A stretch of 63,181 bases of DNA from Bacillota bacterium (GCA_009780325.1 WRAF01000007.1:1-63181), one strand, 5' to 3'; shown: positions 43,451 to 52,715, numbered from the stretch's first letter. Made by a program: numbers and translations. Notes: generated by a model not told the origin, from the letters alone.

Positions 43451-43456
43451 TATAAT
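43427..43456 (+). promoter_or_regulatory. promoter predicted to give leaderless KAP NTPase mRNA
   Basis: TTGACA (43427-43432), 18 bp, extended -10 TGA-TATAAT (43451-43456). Six bases lie between the -10 and ATG 43463, so the start codon itself is the predicted +1. The -35 lies inside the end of the YkvI-like gene. Confidence 0.75.
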
Positions 43457-43462
43457 GGGCGC

Positions 43463-45304
43463 ATGAAATTAGATAATATACAGCAACTATTATATGATGA
43501 ATTAAGTGATGTTGATTTAAGCAGCAATACGATTATGATAAATGGTGATTGGGGTATAGGAAAAACATATTGTATTTATGACAGCTTTTTTAAGTTTATA
43601 GATACTTATAGCGGAAAAGAAGAGTTTAATAAATCAGAAATTGCTGAAATTAAAAATAAGTATAATATTGATGTCATCAAAAAGAATTTATTAGAAGGCA
43701 TGCTGGCAATAAAAGTATCTTTATTTGGCAAAAAATCAATCGAGCAAATAAATCAAGAGCTTATTATTGACCTTGATTTAATGAGTAAACTTGGTCGTAA
43801 TGCTTATAAGGCAGTCAATACAATATTAGGGTCAGTCAAATTTAATGGTTTTTCTGTTAAATTGCCTGATTTATCTTTTATTGCAGAAAAACTTTATAAG
43901 GGGATAAAGGGAAAGGCAGAGCAAGGTAAAAGAATTCTAATTTTCTTTGATGATTTAGAAAGAATTAATGATGATAAATTCTTAGTAGATGTACTTGGGT
44001 ATATAGAAAATCTTTCTACAAAAAGCGGTGTGAATATTATAATTGCGTGCAATGAGGACAAGCTGTTACAAAATGAAAAATACAAAGAATACAAAGAAAA
44101 GGTGGTAGATTTATCATTTTCTTTTGATAAGCCGTCACAAAAATCAATAGACTCTTTTTTAAGTGATTATAAAGAGTATCATAATGAAAATCTATATGAT
44201 TACATAGTAAATCTAAGGACGCTTCAAAAAACCAAAAAGAAATTATTGCCTATTTTAAATCGTGTCAAAGGAATGGAAAATGAAAAGGCAATAATAAATG
44301 AGATTTTTGTTAGATTATATTTTTGCATGCTTGAGAGTGAAGAAGGGTATTTTACAAAGTTGAGTGATGAGAAAAAGGAGAAAGAAGGGGATAAAGGTGA
44401 CGGGTTTTCAAGATTAAACAATGAACCAATTCAACTATTGGAGGAGGCTGCAGGTGTGTGTGCTGATTTAATGTTGCATGATAGTTGGTATAACGAAATC
44501 AATATAATAAAGCAAATTTTTGATTATATAAATGATAAAAACGAATTAGAAAAATTAGTGAGCTATGTTGATTTAGAAATTGAAAAATCTAAGGAAAGTA
44601 AAATTTCACCTGATAATATGAATGATAAAGATAAAACAAAATATTTTCAAAATCTGTATGAACAAATGTTAAAATCTGATAAAGCAATTGAAATTATGGA
44701 GAATCTTTGTGAAGCTAATCATTGGGTTGATAAGTATTGTTTGCCAATAGAGATTGATAAGGAGTTATTAATGAATAAAATCATTGATGGACTAAAAGGT
44801 ATTTCTATAGATACTATGAAAAATATTTTTGATGAATGTGATATTTTAAATGATTTTGAAACTCAGAGAGAATTAGTGGATGAAATTAAAAAAAGAGCAT
44901 GGGAAGCTGTTATAAAAAGTAATTTTGAAAAGATGGTTAATTATTACAATGAAAAAAACTATTATAAACTGCATGTTGATTTTTATAAAATGACGAAGAA
45001 TAATGACGAGACTATTCCAGGACTTGATAAAATACTAAAAGATAACAACTTGTTTTTTTCGCTTGAACACAATATGGCAATAACTATAAATCACAGGCAT
45101 TTGATTGGGAGTATATTTAGATATTTATATAATAGCAAAAATAAAGAGCTACTACTTGAATACATACAAAAATTTGAAGAGTTTGTAAAAGATAAAAATG
45201 CTGATAATACTGATAAAATCAGGACAAAAGAACTTTTAGATGCTTTAGCTATGAAGATTGCTAATACAAACATTCATAGTTTAAAAGCATCTTTAGCCAA
45301 ATAA
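43463..45304 (+). CDS. KAP-family P-loop NTPase
   Basis: A 613-aa ATPase. Walker A is GDWGIGKT at residues 28-35 and Walker B is RILIFFDDLER with D163-D164. VNIIIACNEDKL follows as sensor segment. This arrangement, P-loop near the N-terminus with a long helical C-terminal part and DDLER, is that of KAP NTPases of the STAND class. No membrane helices are seen inside the ATPase domain, unlike the animal Kidins220 members. The rest of the protein is charged and helical with no recognised effector domain. Bacterial KAP proteins are often horizontally transferred and several take part in phage defence; here the gene is alone, between a transporter and a P-type ATPase. It has a strong promoter, no Shine-Dalgarno site and a start codon at +1. 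Confidence 0.85.
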   Translation: MKLDNIQQLLYDELSDVDLSSNTIMINGDWGIGKTYCIYDSFFKFIDTYSGKEEFNKSEIAEIKNKYNIDVIKKNLLEGMLAIKVSLFGKKSIEQINQELIIDLDLMSKLGRNAYKAVNTILGSVKFNGFSVKLPDLSFIAEKLYKGIKGKAEQGKRILIFFDDLERINDDKFLVDVLGYIENLSTKSGVNIIIACNEDKLLQNEKYKEYKEKVVDLSFSFDKPSQKSIDSFLSDYKEYHNENLYDYIVNLRTLQKTKKKLLPILNRVKGMENEKAIINEIFVRLYFCMLESEEGYFTKLSDEKKEKEGDKGDGFSRLNNEPIQLLEEAAGVCADLMLHDSWYNEINIIKQIFDYINDKNELEKLVSYVDLEIEKSKESKISPDNMNDKDKTKYFQNLYEQMLKSDKAIEIMENLCEANHWVDKYCLPIEIDKELLMNKIIDGLKGISIDTMKNIFDECDILNDFETQRELVDEIKKRAWEAVIKSNFEKMVNYYNEKNYYKLHVDFYKMTKNNDETIPGLDKILKDNNLFFSLEHNMAITINHRHLIGSIFRYLYNSKNKELLLEYIQKFEEFVKDKNADNTDKIRTKELLDALAMKIANTNIHSLKASLAK

Positions 45305-45344
45305 ATTCTTATTTAAAAACCCATACTATCACTAGTTTATGCAT

Positions 45345-45373
45345 TTGACACGGACTAGTATTTGTGCTATAAT
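45345..45373 (+). promoter_or_regulatory. consensus promoter of the P-type ATPase gene
   Basis: TTGACA (45345-45350), exactly 17 bp, extended -10 TGC-TATAAT (45368-45373). The leader is about 33 nt and carries an AAAGGAG site. Confidence 0.8.
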
Positions 45374-45412
45374 TTTATAAAATTAATTATATAAAAGGAG
45401 CAAAGAAAAAAA

Positions 45413-48118
45413 TTGGAATGGTATAAAATTAAAACTGATGAGGTGTTGACTAAGCTGGACACAAATCGTGAGACGGGACTTAGGCATTCTGAAGTTGAAA
45501 CTAGAAGAGCAAAGTATGGATTTAATGAATTTGAAGAAAAGAAAAAGGACGGACTTTTTAAAAAGATACTTCATCATTTAAAAGAGATTCCGACTCTAGT
45601 CCTAATCGGTGCTGCAATAATAGCAATCATCGCCGCAGTATTAAGCACAAACCAAGGCACGGCTACTCCTGCAAGCTGGGCAAAACCGCCCGTTATTTTG
45701 CTTATCGTCATAATAAATGTAGTCTTAGGGCTTATGCAAGAGAGCAAAGCAGAGCAGGCTTTAGATGCCCTAAAAAAGATGAATACATACAAGACTACTG
45801 TTATTAGGGACGGAAAAAAGCTGATTATTGATGCTAAAGAATTAGTGCCCGGGGATATAATTGAACTAAACACAGGGGATGTAATCACTGCTGATGCTAG
45901 ATTGATTTCTTCATCAAGTTTAGCTGTTGAAGAAGCTGCATTGACAGGTGAAAGCGTGCCTGTAGAAAAAAATTGTGCGTATGAAGCTAAAGACGGCGAC
46001 GGGATTGGAGATAGATTGAATATGGTGTATTCAGGGTGTTTGGTGACAGGCGGCAGGGCTTATGCTGTGGTGGTAGAGACTGCTATGACTACAGAGATGG
46101 GTAAAATCGCTAAGATGCTTAATGAGTCTACAAAAATGATGACTCCGCTGCAAAGACGTTTAAAACAGCTTGCTAAAAGAATTTCACTTGTTGCATTAGG
46201 CGCTGCAATTATTATGTTTGTAGTGGGTTTTTTAGCATGGGGAAATGATGCTATGGATATGCTTATATTGGCAGTGGCGCTGGGTGTGGCGGCTGTTCCT
46301 GAAACGCTGCCTATTATTGTGACTATGGTATTATCTTATGGCGTTTTTAATATGGCGTCTAAAAAGAGTATTATCAGAAAAATCCCAGCGATTGAAACTA
46401 TCGGAAACACTTCTGTTATTTGTTCTGATAAAACAGGTACGCTTACTCTAAATAAAATGCGTATTCAAAAATTGTGGCATGTATCTAAAGAGCCAGTGTT
46501 GGCAAATGATGAGTTTTGTAAAAGTGAATTGCATATGTTAGAACTTTTGGCATCTTGTTCTAATGCGGTTATTGAAGCAAGAGAAAATGAGGATGAGCAT
46601 GTAGTGGGTGCTCCTACTGAAATTGCCATCATTAGATTATTGCATGCTAAGGGATTAACAAGAGTAGATGCTGAAAGGCTGTATCCAAGGATTCATGAAT
46701 TGCCGTTTGATTCTGGCAGAAAACGCATGACTACGGTGCATCATGTTGAGGATGGATATTTAGTGGTGACAAAAGGTGCATTTGATAGATTGCCTGTTAA
46801 TTGGGATGAGGCTATGCTTAAAAAAGCTAAAGAGGTGCATGACTCATTTGCAGATAAGGCATTGAGAGTAATTGGGGTGGCTTGCAAGCATTATAAAGAA
46901 AAACCAACAGATTTGTCTGAAGAGGGTTTAGAAAAAGATTTGGATTTTGTGGGACTTGTAGGTATGATTGACCCGCCTAGACCTGAAAGTATGGAGGCGG
47001 TGGCAAAGGCTAAAAAAGCGGGTATTAAGACGGTTATGATAACTGGAGACCATATTGGTACTGCAATTGCAATTGCTAAAGAGATTGGGATTATGGAAGA
47101 GGGGGACAGAGCGATTTCAGGTGCAGAATTGGCGCTTATGGATGATACTGAATTAGTATCACAAGTGCGTGGTATAAGTGTATATGCTAGGGTATCGCCA
47201 GAAGATAAACTGCGTATAGTCAAAGCGTGGCAGCAGCATAATGAAGTCATCACCATGACAGGCGACGGGGTAAATGATGCGCCTGCATTAAAAGTGGCGG
47301 ATGTAGGCGTTGCGATGGGTATTACGGGCACTGAAGTGACAAAGTCGGCAGCGGATATGGTTATTACTGATGATAATTTTGCAACCATTGTTGATGCCAT
47401 TGCGCAAGGCCGTACTTCAAATGATAATATCAGAAAAACTATTAGATTTTTGTTGGGTGTTAATTTTGCAGAGATTTTTGTGTTGCTATTAGGTATGCTT
47501 GTGATAGGTCAGCCTACGCTTACGGCACTGCAAATTTTATTGGTCAATGTAGTATATGACGGGATTCCTGGATTCTTTTTGGCATTTGAAAAGCCAGAGC
47601 CTAATGTTATGCAGCGTGCACCACTATCAAAGAAAAGCGGAGTGTTTGCCAATCGTACAGGTACATTTATTGTCGGCAGGGCGGCTATGTTTTCAGTATT
47701 AGTGTTGTCAGCGTTTGTTATTGGGTCATTTGCAAGTTTTGGAGGTCAAGTGTTTAATTCTTATGGAGAGGCGATTAGCTTTGCATTTTTAAGAGAAAAC
47801 GGAAACTTTGCAGTGGGTGTGACTATGGCATTTATGACACTATCGTGGGCGTCGATGATAGATATTTTTAATAGCAGGACTAGTCAATCTATCTTTAAAT
47901 CGGGACCAATGAGAAATAAAAAAATGCTTATTACTGCATTAGCTGCTTTTGGGTTTTCTATATTTATAGCACTGTTTAGACCAGTGGCACAAGTATTTAA
48001 TGTTGTACCGATAAGTATTTATCATTGGTTGATTATTGGCGGATTAGCTATTATGCAGGTTGTGTTTGTTGAATTGCTGAAGCTAGCATTAAGAGTAAAA
48101 GATAAAAGAGGGAAGTAA
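45413..48118 (+). CDS. P2-type cation ATPase, probably calcium-transporting
   Basis: A P-type ATPase of 901 aa that pumps a cation, most likely calcium, out of the cell. The phosphorylated aspartate is D339 in SDKTGTLT. EAALTGESVPVEK (actuator domain), TGDGVNDAPALK (hinge) and ten membrane helices are present. The fourth helix has AVPETLPIIV where SERCA-like pumps have PEGLP; the Gly to Thr change is unusual. The N-terminal segment and length match bacterial and fungal PMR1-like calcium pumps. Start is TTG 45413, 12 nt after AAAGGAG. The gene has its own full-consensus promoter and a strong terminator, so it forms a single unit. Confidence 0.93.
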   Translation: MEWYKIKTDEVLTKLDTNRETGLRHSEVETRRAKYGFNEFEEKKKDGLFKKILHHLKEIPTLVLIGAAIIAIIAAVLSTNQGTATPASWAKPPVILLIVIINVVLGLMQESKAEQALDALKKMNTYKTTVIRDGKKLIIDAKELVPGDIIELNTGDVITADARLISSSSLAVEEAALTGESVPVEKNCAYEAKDGDGIGDRLNMVYSGCLVTGGRAYAVVVETAMTTEMGKIAKMLNESTKMMTPLQRRLKQLAKRISLVALGAAIIMFVVGFLAWGNDAMDMLILAVALGVAAVPETLPIIVTMVLSYGVFNMASKKSIIRKIPAIETIGNTSVICSDKTGTLTLNKMRIQKLWHVSKEPVLANDEFCKSELHMLELLASCSNAVIEARENEDEHVVGAPTEIAIIRLLHAKGLTRVDAERLYPRIHELPFDSGRKRMTTVHHVEDGYLVVTKGAFDRLPVNWDEAMLKKAKEVHDSFADKALRVIGVACKHYKEKPTDLSEEGLEKDLDFVGLVGMIDPPRPESMEAVAKAKKAGIKTVMITGDHIGTAIAIAKEIGIMEEGDRAISGAELALMDDTELVSQVRGISVYARVSPEDKLRIVKAWQQHNEVITMTGDGVNDAPALKVADVGVAMGITGTEVTKSAADMVITDDNFATIVDAIAQGRTSNDNIRKTIRFLLGVNFAEIFVLLLGMLVIGQPTLTALQILLVNVVYDGIPGFFLAFEKPEPNVMQRAPLSKKSGVFANRTGTFIVGRAAMFSVLVLSAFVIGSFASFGGQVFNSYGEAISFAFLRENGNFAVGVTMAFMTLSWASMIDIFNSRTSQSIFKSGPMRNKKMLITALAAFGFSIFIALFRPVAQVFNVVPISIYHWLIIGGLAIMQVVFVELLKLALRVKDKRGK

Positions 48119-48129
48119 TAAAATAATAT

Positions 48130-48167
48130 AAAATACAGGCTGCTGTTTAATTAGCAGCCTGTATTTT
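48130..48167 (+). terminator. strong intrinsic terminator after the P-type ATPase gene
   Basis: A perfect 15-bp stem joins AAAATACAGGCTGCT (48130-48144) and AGCAGCCTGTATTTT (48153-48167) around an 8-nt loop. Its ends supply A- and T-runs on both strands, so it can act both ways. Confidence 0.9.
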
Positions 48168-48234
48168 ATGCTCTAGGAAAAATTAATGCTTGAAATAGCC
48201 ACGGACGCCAAAAAAATCGTGCAATGCAAGCATG

Positions 48235-48372
48235 GGTCGGGGCTAAAGCCCCTTTTTTATAGTATAAGAAAAATACTTCGTCTTTCAGTCGTCTGCGTGA
48301 AATGGATAAGCGAACTCGAAAAAAGGGGTGTCCATGCAAGACGCCCGAAGTGGCATAAGCCACCTTTTTTAT
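48235..48372. repeat. dispersed terminator-like repeat, copy 2
   Basis: Reverse-oriented relative of 14545-14668; the shared core reads CGTCTGCGTGAAATGGATAA near 48289-48308. It carries plus-strand terminators GGGGC/GCCCC-T6 (48239-48258) and GTGGC/GCCAC-T6 (48350-48370), and a minus-strand one within 48317-48346. The arms have changed in sequence but kept pairing relative to copy 1. Confidence 0.6.
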
Positions 48373-48379
48373 ATAGGAT

Positions 48380-48484
48380 TAGATTCTTGCTAGATGACAT
48401 AAAATTAGAATTGGTCATTATACGCAATACACGCAATTTCTATCCCGCCCTAATCCAATTTTATTATTCTTTAACAATCTTTGT
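48380..48484. repeat. decayed copy of the 15442-type inverted repeat
   Basis: AGATTCTTGCTAGATGACAT (from 48381) matches the left arm of the 15442 element with one small insertion, and TAATCCAATTTTATTATTCT (from 48450) matches the right arm. Together with the terminator and the other repeat it fills 48119-48508, which has no gene. Confidence 0.45.
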
Positions 48485-48508
48485 TTTATTTTTTAAATCA
48501 TTTTTTCT

Positions 48509-49717
48509 CTACACCCAGACTGCATACAACATACTGCCATACGCTGCTCTATATACATGGGCCGCATTATACACCACCGTTCCGTTGACTCTGCCTACCG
48601 CCCATCCGCCAAAAATATACCCCATCCGATAAGGTGCATTAATAATAGGTACACTCCCATCGTACTGCATCCCCCTCTCAATGTTTCCTTCACTCCTTAA
48701 AAATGATACCACAAAGTCCCCAGCTTCACTCAAATTCACCCCCCAAATAATCGGTCTAAAACCACCCCCTCCTACAAACTGTCCCGCCTCATTAAGAGCT
48801 CCGTTACTTGCATTCCAATAATTATTCCAATATATAGGCTTAGTGCTGGATTCAGCAAAAATTGTTACATTATTAGACGAATGAAACGGCGGTGACACTA
48901 TACCATGACTAATATAAATATTTTCATGCAAAATTATGCTAGTTAAATAAGGGTTTCTTGCAAATGAATTTTCCATAAGCAGACTAAGCGTTCTTGGAAT
49001 AATAATAGTACTAATAGATGTGTCAGCAAAGCCATTTCTTCCAATCGCAGTAATATTAGTCCCTCTGTGTTGACTTGGTATCACAATTACTCCGCTTAAA
49101 TTTCTATTAGTAGAAATCACCATAGAGTTTGATCCAAATTGATTAATTCTAAAACCAGTGCGCATGCTAGATAAACTCCCTCCCGCAATTCTTGCTCCGT
49201 TGTCAACGGATATAAGTATTGAGGCGATAATCAAAATAACAGCAAAGATGTTGGTTAGTTTGACTCGAACCTCACCCCACTTGGTGATTATCCCCGCAAT
49301 GCATCCAATAATTGAGATTACAGCTAAAACAATAACAAAAGGCGTAATAATATCAAGCGTCCAGCTAAGGACAGCTAATATAAGTGCAATTAAAAAGAAA
49401 CCTATTGAAATAAATATAGCAGCATTAGGCTTGAATTTATGCCCGCATTTATTGCATTTGCTAATACTTTTAGTCTGTCTTGTTGTATAGCCGCCGCTAT
49501 ATTTATCGACACTTACATTCCAAGAAATTTGTGAAGTAGTCCCGTCTGAATGCTTTACATCGACACCACGTTTTTCGGTTACAGTTTCTTTAGTTTCGGG
49601 AACATATTCATCCCAGGAGCGACCACTTGTTATATAGTTCCCTTTTTTGCATTTACGGCACATTCTGCCTGTGTCATATGAAAACTTCTCTTCATTTTTT
49701 GGTACATATTTTGACAT
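48509..49717 (-). CDS. membrane protein with split zinc ribbon, BspA-type LRR and InlB-type repeat
   Basis: A 402-aa protein with an unusual order of parts. The N-terminus has CRKC near residue 20 and CNKCGHKF near 88-95, together a plausible zinc site. Three hydrophobic segments follow between about 95 and 175. The outside part has a BspA-like leucine-rich repeat (VIVIPSQHRGTNITAIGRNGF and the next repeat) and ends in an InlB-type module with the final LYAVWV. ATG 49717 has a perfect AGGAGG site. An intrinsic terminator sits directly before that site, and a tetranucleotide repeat lies upstream of a possible -10 (TATAAT, 49805-49800), so expression is likely regulated or variable. Function unknown; the LRR and InlB parts suggest binding outside the cell. 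Confidence 0.8.
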   Translation of the reverse strand: MSKYVPKNEEKFSYDTGRMCRKCKKGNYITSGRSWDEYVPETKETVTEKRGVDVKHSDGTTSQISWNVSVDKYSGGYTTRQTKSISKCNKCGHKFKPNAAIFISIGFFLIALILAVLSWTLDIITPFVIVLAVISIIGCIAGIITKWGEVRVKLTNIFAVILIIASILISVDNGARIAGGSLSSMRTGFRINQFGSNSMVISTNRNLSGVIVIPSQHRGTNITAIGRNGFADTSISTIIIPRTLSLLMENSFARNPYLTSIILHENIYISHGIVSPPFHSSNNVTIFAESSTKPIYWNNYWNASNGALNEAGQFVGGGGFRPIIWGVNLSEAGDFVVSFLRSEGNIERGMQYDGSVPIINAPYRMGYIFGGWAVGRVNGTVVYNAAHVYRAAYGSMLYAVWV

Positions 49718-49728
49718 TTAGACCTCCT

Positions 49729-49770
49729 AAAAAAAAGTTGTTCTCACTATATTTTTAGTGAGAGCAACTT
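49729..49770 (-). terminator. terminator/attenuator directly before a ribosome binding site
   Basis: On the minus strand a stem pairs AAGTTG and TCTCACTA (49770-49756) with TAGTGAGA and CAACTT (49749-49735), followed by eight T (49736-49729). The next base begins AGGAGG (49728-49723) of the gene starting at 49717. Full termination would remove the ribosome binding site, so it may control that gene by antitermination. Confidence 0.7.
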
Positions 49771-49815
49771 AAAAATTATTATTGATTACAACTAAAAAGA
49801 TTATAAACTTAGCTT

Positions 49816-49903
<88 letters not shown>

Positions 49904-49957
49904 CATCACAAAAATATTCTATCATATTAGTGTTATTTTTGCAAGTCTTTAAGGCTG

Positions 49958-50785
49958 TTATTTATAATTCTTGATCAATTTTTTTTCTAAAATTGCTACT
50001 CCTAAATACATAAGCGCTGCCAACACACACAAAATCACAATACTTGTCACTACTAAATCCATTCTAAAGACTTGCCCGCCATAAAGAATTAAATATCCTA
50101 AACCTGCTCTTGATGCTAGATATTCTCCCATAATTGTTCCTACCCATGCTAGACCAATGTTTACTTTTAATGCTGATAAAATATTAGGTAAACTTCCAGG
50201 CAATATCAGCCTAAATAAAATCTGAAACTTGGTTGCCCCCATGCTTTTTAGCAGCAGCACTTTGCCTTCGTCAATATTTAAAAACCCATTTAAAATGCTA
50301 ATGATTGCTACGATAACACAAATTAAAATAGTCATTAAAATAATAGCCTGCATGCCAATACCTACCCAAACAATAATCATGGGTCCTAGTGCCACTTTAG
50401 GCAGTGCATTTAATACAATTAAATATGGCTCTAATATTTTTCTAGCTTTTTGACTCCACCATAAACCAATGGCAATCAATATTCCTAGTACAGTAGAAAT
50501 CAAAAATCCTAGGATGCATTCTAGAAGGGTGACCCCCATATGAAAAAAAATTCTATCATCTAATAATCTTCTTGCCATGTTGAATACTCTAGTAGGTGAA
50601 GAAAATAAAAAGCCGTCTATCCATCTAAGTCTAACAGCAATTTCCCATAATAAAATAAAGCTGGCAAATATTGATATTTGCCAAATAATAATTTGTATTT
50701 TATTGCGTTTTAGCTGCTGCAAGTATTTTTTTTGTGACGATGACACAAGCGGAGCAATTTTTTTCCTTTGTATAAATTTTTTCAT
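49958..50785 (-). CDS. ABC transporter permease, nitrate/sulfonate/thiamine-precursor type
   Basis: A membrane permease of 275 aa with six helices and the EAA-like loop GATKFQILFRLILPGSLPNI, as in the SsuC/TauC/ThiX group. It begins with a basic cytoplasmic stretch. ATG 50785 follows GGGAG. The ATPase gene ends 12 nt upstream, and the lipoprotein gene precedes that; together they form an importer. The substrate class of this group includes sulfonates, taurine and pyrimidine precursors of thiamine; no riboswitch is seen that would decide. Confidence 0.92.
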   Translation of the reverse strand: MKKFIQRKKIAPLVSSSQKKYLQQLKRNKIQIIIWQISIFASFILLWEIAVRLRWIDGFLFSSPTRVFNMARRLLDDRIFFHMGVTLLECILGFLISTVLGILIAIGLWWSQKARKILEPYLIVLNALPKVALGPMIIVWVGIGMQAIILMTILICVIVAIISILNGFLNIDEGKVLLLKSMGATKFQILFRLILPGSLPNILSALKVNIGLAWVGTIMGEYLASRAGLGYLILYGGQVFRMDLVVTSIVILCVLAALMYLGVAILEKKLIKNYK

Positions 50786-50797
50786 ATTGATGCTCCC

Positions 50798-51547
50798 TTA
50801 GTTTAATTCTTTTAGTATCTTTTCAAAATATCCGCTGAATTTAGTGTCTTCTCTTTTCAAAAGCGGTGTTTCTTTATTAATTTCAATAGAATAAATGCTT
50901 TTTATGGTGGCAGGGCGGTGTGATAATACTATAACTCTATCTGCAATTGCAACCGCTTCTGCAATGTCATGTGTGACTAAAAGTGCAGATGCATTTTCTG
51001 ATTTAATTATAGAATACACATCATCGCAAACAGCTAATCTAGTTTGAAAATCAAGCGCCGAAAAGGGTTCGTCTAATAGCAAAAGTTTTGGTTTAAAAGC
51101 TAATGTCCTAATCAAAGCTGCCCTTTGGCGCATTCCTCCGCTTAATTGATTTGGATAGTGTTTTTTAAAATCTTTAAGTCCGTATTTATCTAAAAGGCTG
51201 TGTGCATATTCTATGTTTTCAATGCTTTTCTTTTTTTGAATATCTAGTCCTAGCATCACATTTTTTTCTATAGTCAGCCATTCAAATAGTTTGTCGCTTT
51301 GCAGCATATACCCAGTGTCACCATTAGGGGTAGTGACTGTTTTTTCTGCTATACTAATTGTGCCGCTAGTTGGTTTAATCAAAGCAGAAATAAGCGATAG
51401 AATAGTAGTTTTGCCGCAGCCGGATGGTCCTACGATAGCTACAAATTCTCCCTTATTAACTGAAAAATTCACATCTTTTAAAGCGTGTGTTTCACCTTTT
51501 AAAGAGTTATAAATTAATGATATATTTTCAAAATTTAGTATTTTCAT
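50798..51547 (-). CDS. ABC transporter ATP-binding protein, nitrate/sulfonate/thiamine-precursor type
   Basis: The ATPase of the importer, 249 aa. Walker A is GPSGCGKTT near residue 40, the Q-loop is MLQSDKLFEWLT, the signature is LSGGMRQRAAL, and Walker B is LLLLDEPFSALD. These match the SsuB/TauB/ThiZ group. ATG 51547 has no Shine-Dalgarno site. Between this start and the upstream binding-protein gene lies an inverted repeat at 51560-51620, which could lower read-through and so the level of ATPase relative to the binding protein. Confidence 0.95.
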   Translation of the reverse strand: MKILNFENISLIYNSLKGETHALKDVNFSVNKGEFVAIVGPSGCGKTTILSLISALIKPTSGTISIAEKTVTTPNGDTGYMLQSDKLFEWLTIEKNVMLGLDIQKKKSIENIEYAHSLLDKYGLKDFKKHYPNQLSGGMRQRAALIRTLAFKPKLLLLDEPFSALDFQTRLAVCDDVYSIIKSENASALLVTHDIAEAVAIADRVIVLSHRPATIKSIYSIEINKETPLLKREDTKFSGYFEKILKELN

Positions 51548-51559
51548 AATTTTACAATG

Positions 51560-51620
51560 TTTTTTAAGGGCGAGATGCTTGGTTGTTGTATAATGCTATA
51601 AGCATCTCATCCTTAAAAAA
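51560..51620. repeat. inverted repeat between binding-protein and ATPase genes
   Basis: The arms TTTTTTAAGG-GC-GAGATGCTT (51560-51580) and AAGCATCTC-AT-CCTTAAAAAA (51600-51620) pair over 19 of 21 positions around a 19-nt loop. Its ends give T-runs on both strands, so it can work as a terminator. A half copy is at 53-86. Confidence 0.65.
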
Positions 51621-51629
51621 GTAAATTTT

Positions 51630-52631
51630 TTATGCTAATCTTATTGCAATTGAATTATCCACAATATTATTAAAACTTGCTCTTCTGTCTAAGTGCCCTG
51701 CATTTTGCATTATATCTTGCAATTTGTTAAAGCTGGATTCAGTCATAACTGGACTTTTTGACCATGCGCCTATCATGTTATAATTGTCTATTGCTGCGGC
51801 TAAAAGCTCTATATCCATAGCAGGAAATAAAGGTGATATAAGTTTGGCTACATCAAGACTGTAGTTATCTTGAATAAAATCATAGCCTCTTTGAATTGCA
51901 GTTAAAAATTCATAAAGCATTTCGCTGTTATTATTAATAAAGCTTTGATGCGCACTAAATGCTGTATACGGGACATACCCGCTGGCAACACCTACGCTTG
52001 CAACTATATGCCCCGTGCCACGGCGCACCATATCAGATGCCACAGGCTCAAATGCTGTGACAAAATCAAATCTAGTATCACCCTCAAATGCTCCTATCAT
52101 TAAATTAAATTCTACACTTGTATCAAAATTTAAATCATCAAGGCTTAGGCCGCCTTCATTTTCAATAACATATTGCAGTGTCATTGCAGGCATTCCGCCA
52201 CGCCTTCCTGCTAAAACATGTGCTCCAGCCAAATCACTCCAGCAAAAATCAGGCATAGCCTCTCTTCCGATTAAAAATGACCCGTCTTTAAAAGTTAATT
52301 GTCCAAAGATTTTAGGGTGATTAAGCATGCCCTCAATATGGGTATAAACGGTTGCTTCTGGTCCCATAAGCCCCACATCTGCTGCTCCTGTGATAAGTGC
52401 CGTCATTACATGGTTAGCTCCTCCTGCATTAGTTAATTCTATTCTAATATCCACATCATCAAAATATCCATTGTGCATAGCAACATAAAGAGGAGCATAA
52501 AACACGCTTCTAGTCACTTCAGACAGGCGGATAAGCCTTGGGTCACGGGTACAGCCAGTTAAGGCTGTAGGAATAAAGGCTAGCATTAAAAACATTAATA
52601 ATGACATAGCTGCTGCAACAATTTTTTTCAT
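51630..52631 (-). CDS. ABC transporter substrate-binding lipoprotein (NMT1/SsuA type)
   Basis: The binding component of the importer, 333 aa from ATG 52631, which follows AAAGGAG; the frame extends further upstream but without a better start. The signal peptide ends in the lipobox LTGC. The fold is that of NMT1/THI5-like proteins (VFYAPLYVAMHNGYFDD, ALITGAADVGLMGPEA). It stands first in the operon, before the ATPase and permease genes. In this family the ligands are alkanesulfonates, taurine, or thiamine pyrimidine precursors. The conserved Cys-rich CCCFC motif of THI5 proper is absent, so the exact ligand stays open. Confidence 0.92.
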   Translation of the reverse strand: MKKIVAAAMSLLMFLMLAFIPTALTGCTRDPRLIRLSEVTRSVFYAPLYVAMHNGYFDDVDIRIELTNAGGANHVMTALITGAADVGLMGPEATVYTHIEGMLNHPKIFGQLTFKDGSFLIGREAMPDFCWSDLAGAHVLAGRRGGMPAMTLQYVIENEGGLSLDDLNFDTSVEFNLMIGAFEGDTRFDFVTAFEPVASDMVRRGTGHIVASVGVASGYVPYTAFSAHQSFINNNSEMLYEFLTAIQRGYDFIQDNYSLDVAKLISPLFPAMDIELLAAAIDNYNMIGAWSKSPVMTESSFNKLQDIMQNAGHLDRRASFNNIVDNSIAIRLA

Positions 52632-52715
52632 TTTTTTCTTTTTCTCCTTTTGTTTGTGTAAAATGTTTACTTGATATAATATGCAATAAAATTGCAATGT
52701 GCATATATATATTAG

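Noticed and set aside
48186-48632. 148-codon plus-strand frame after the P-type ATPase
   Set aside because: It runs through a repeat with three terminators and into the antisense of a real gene; no ribosome site.
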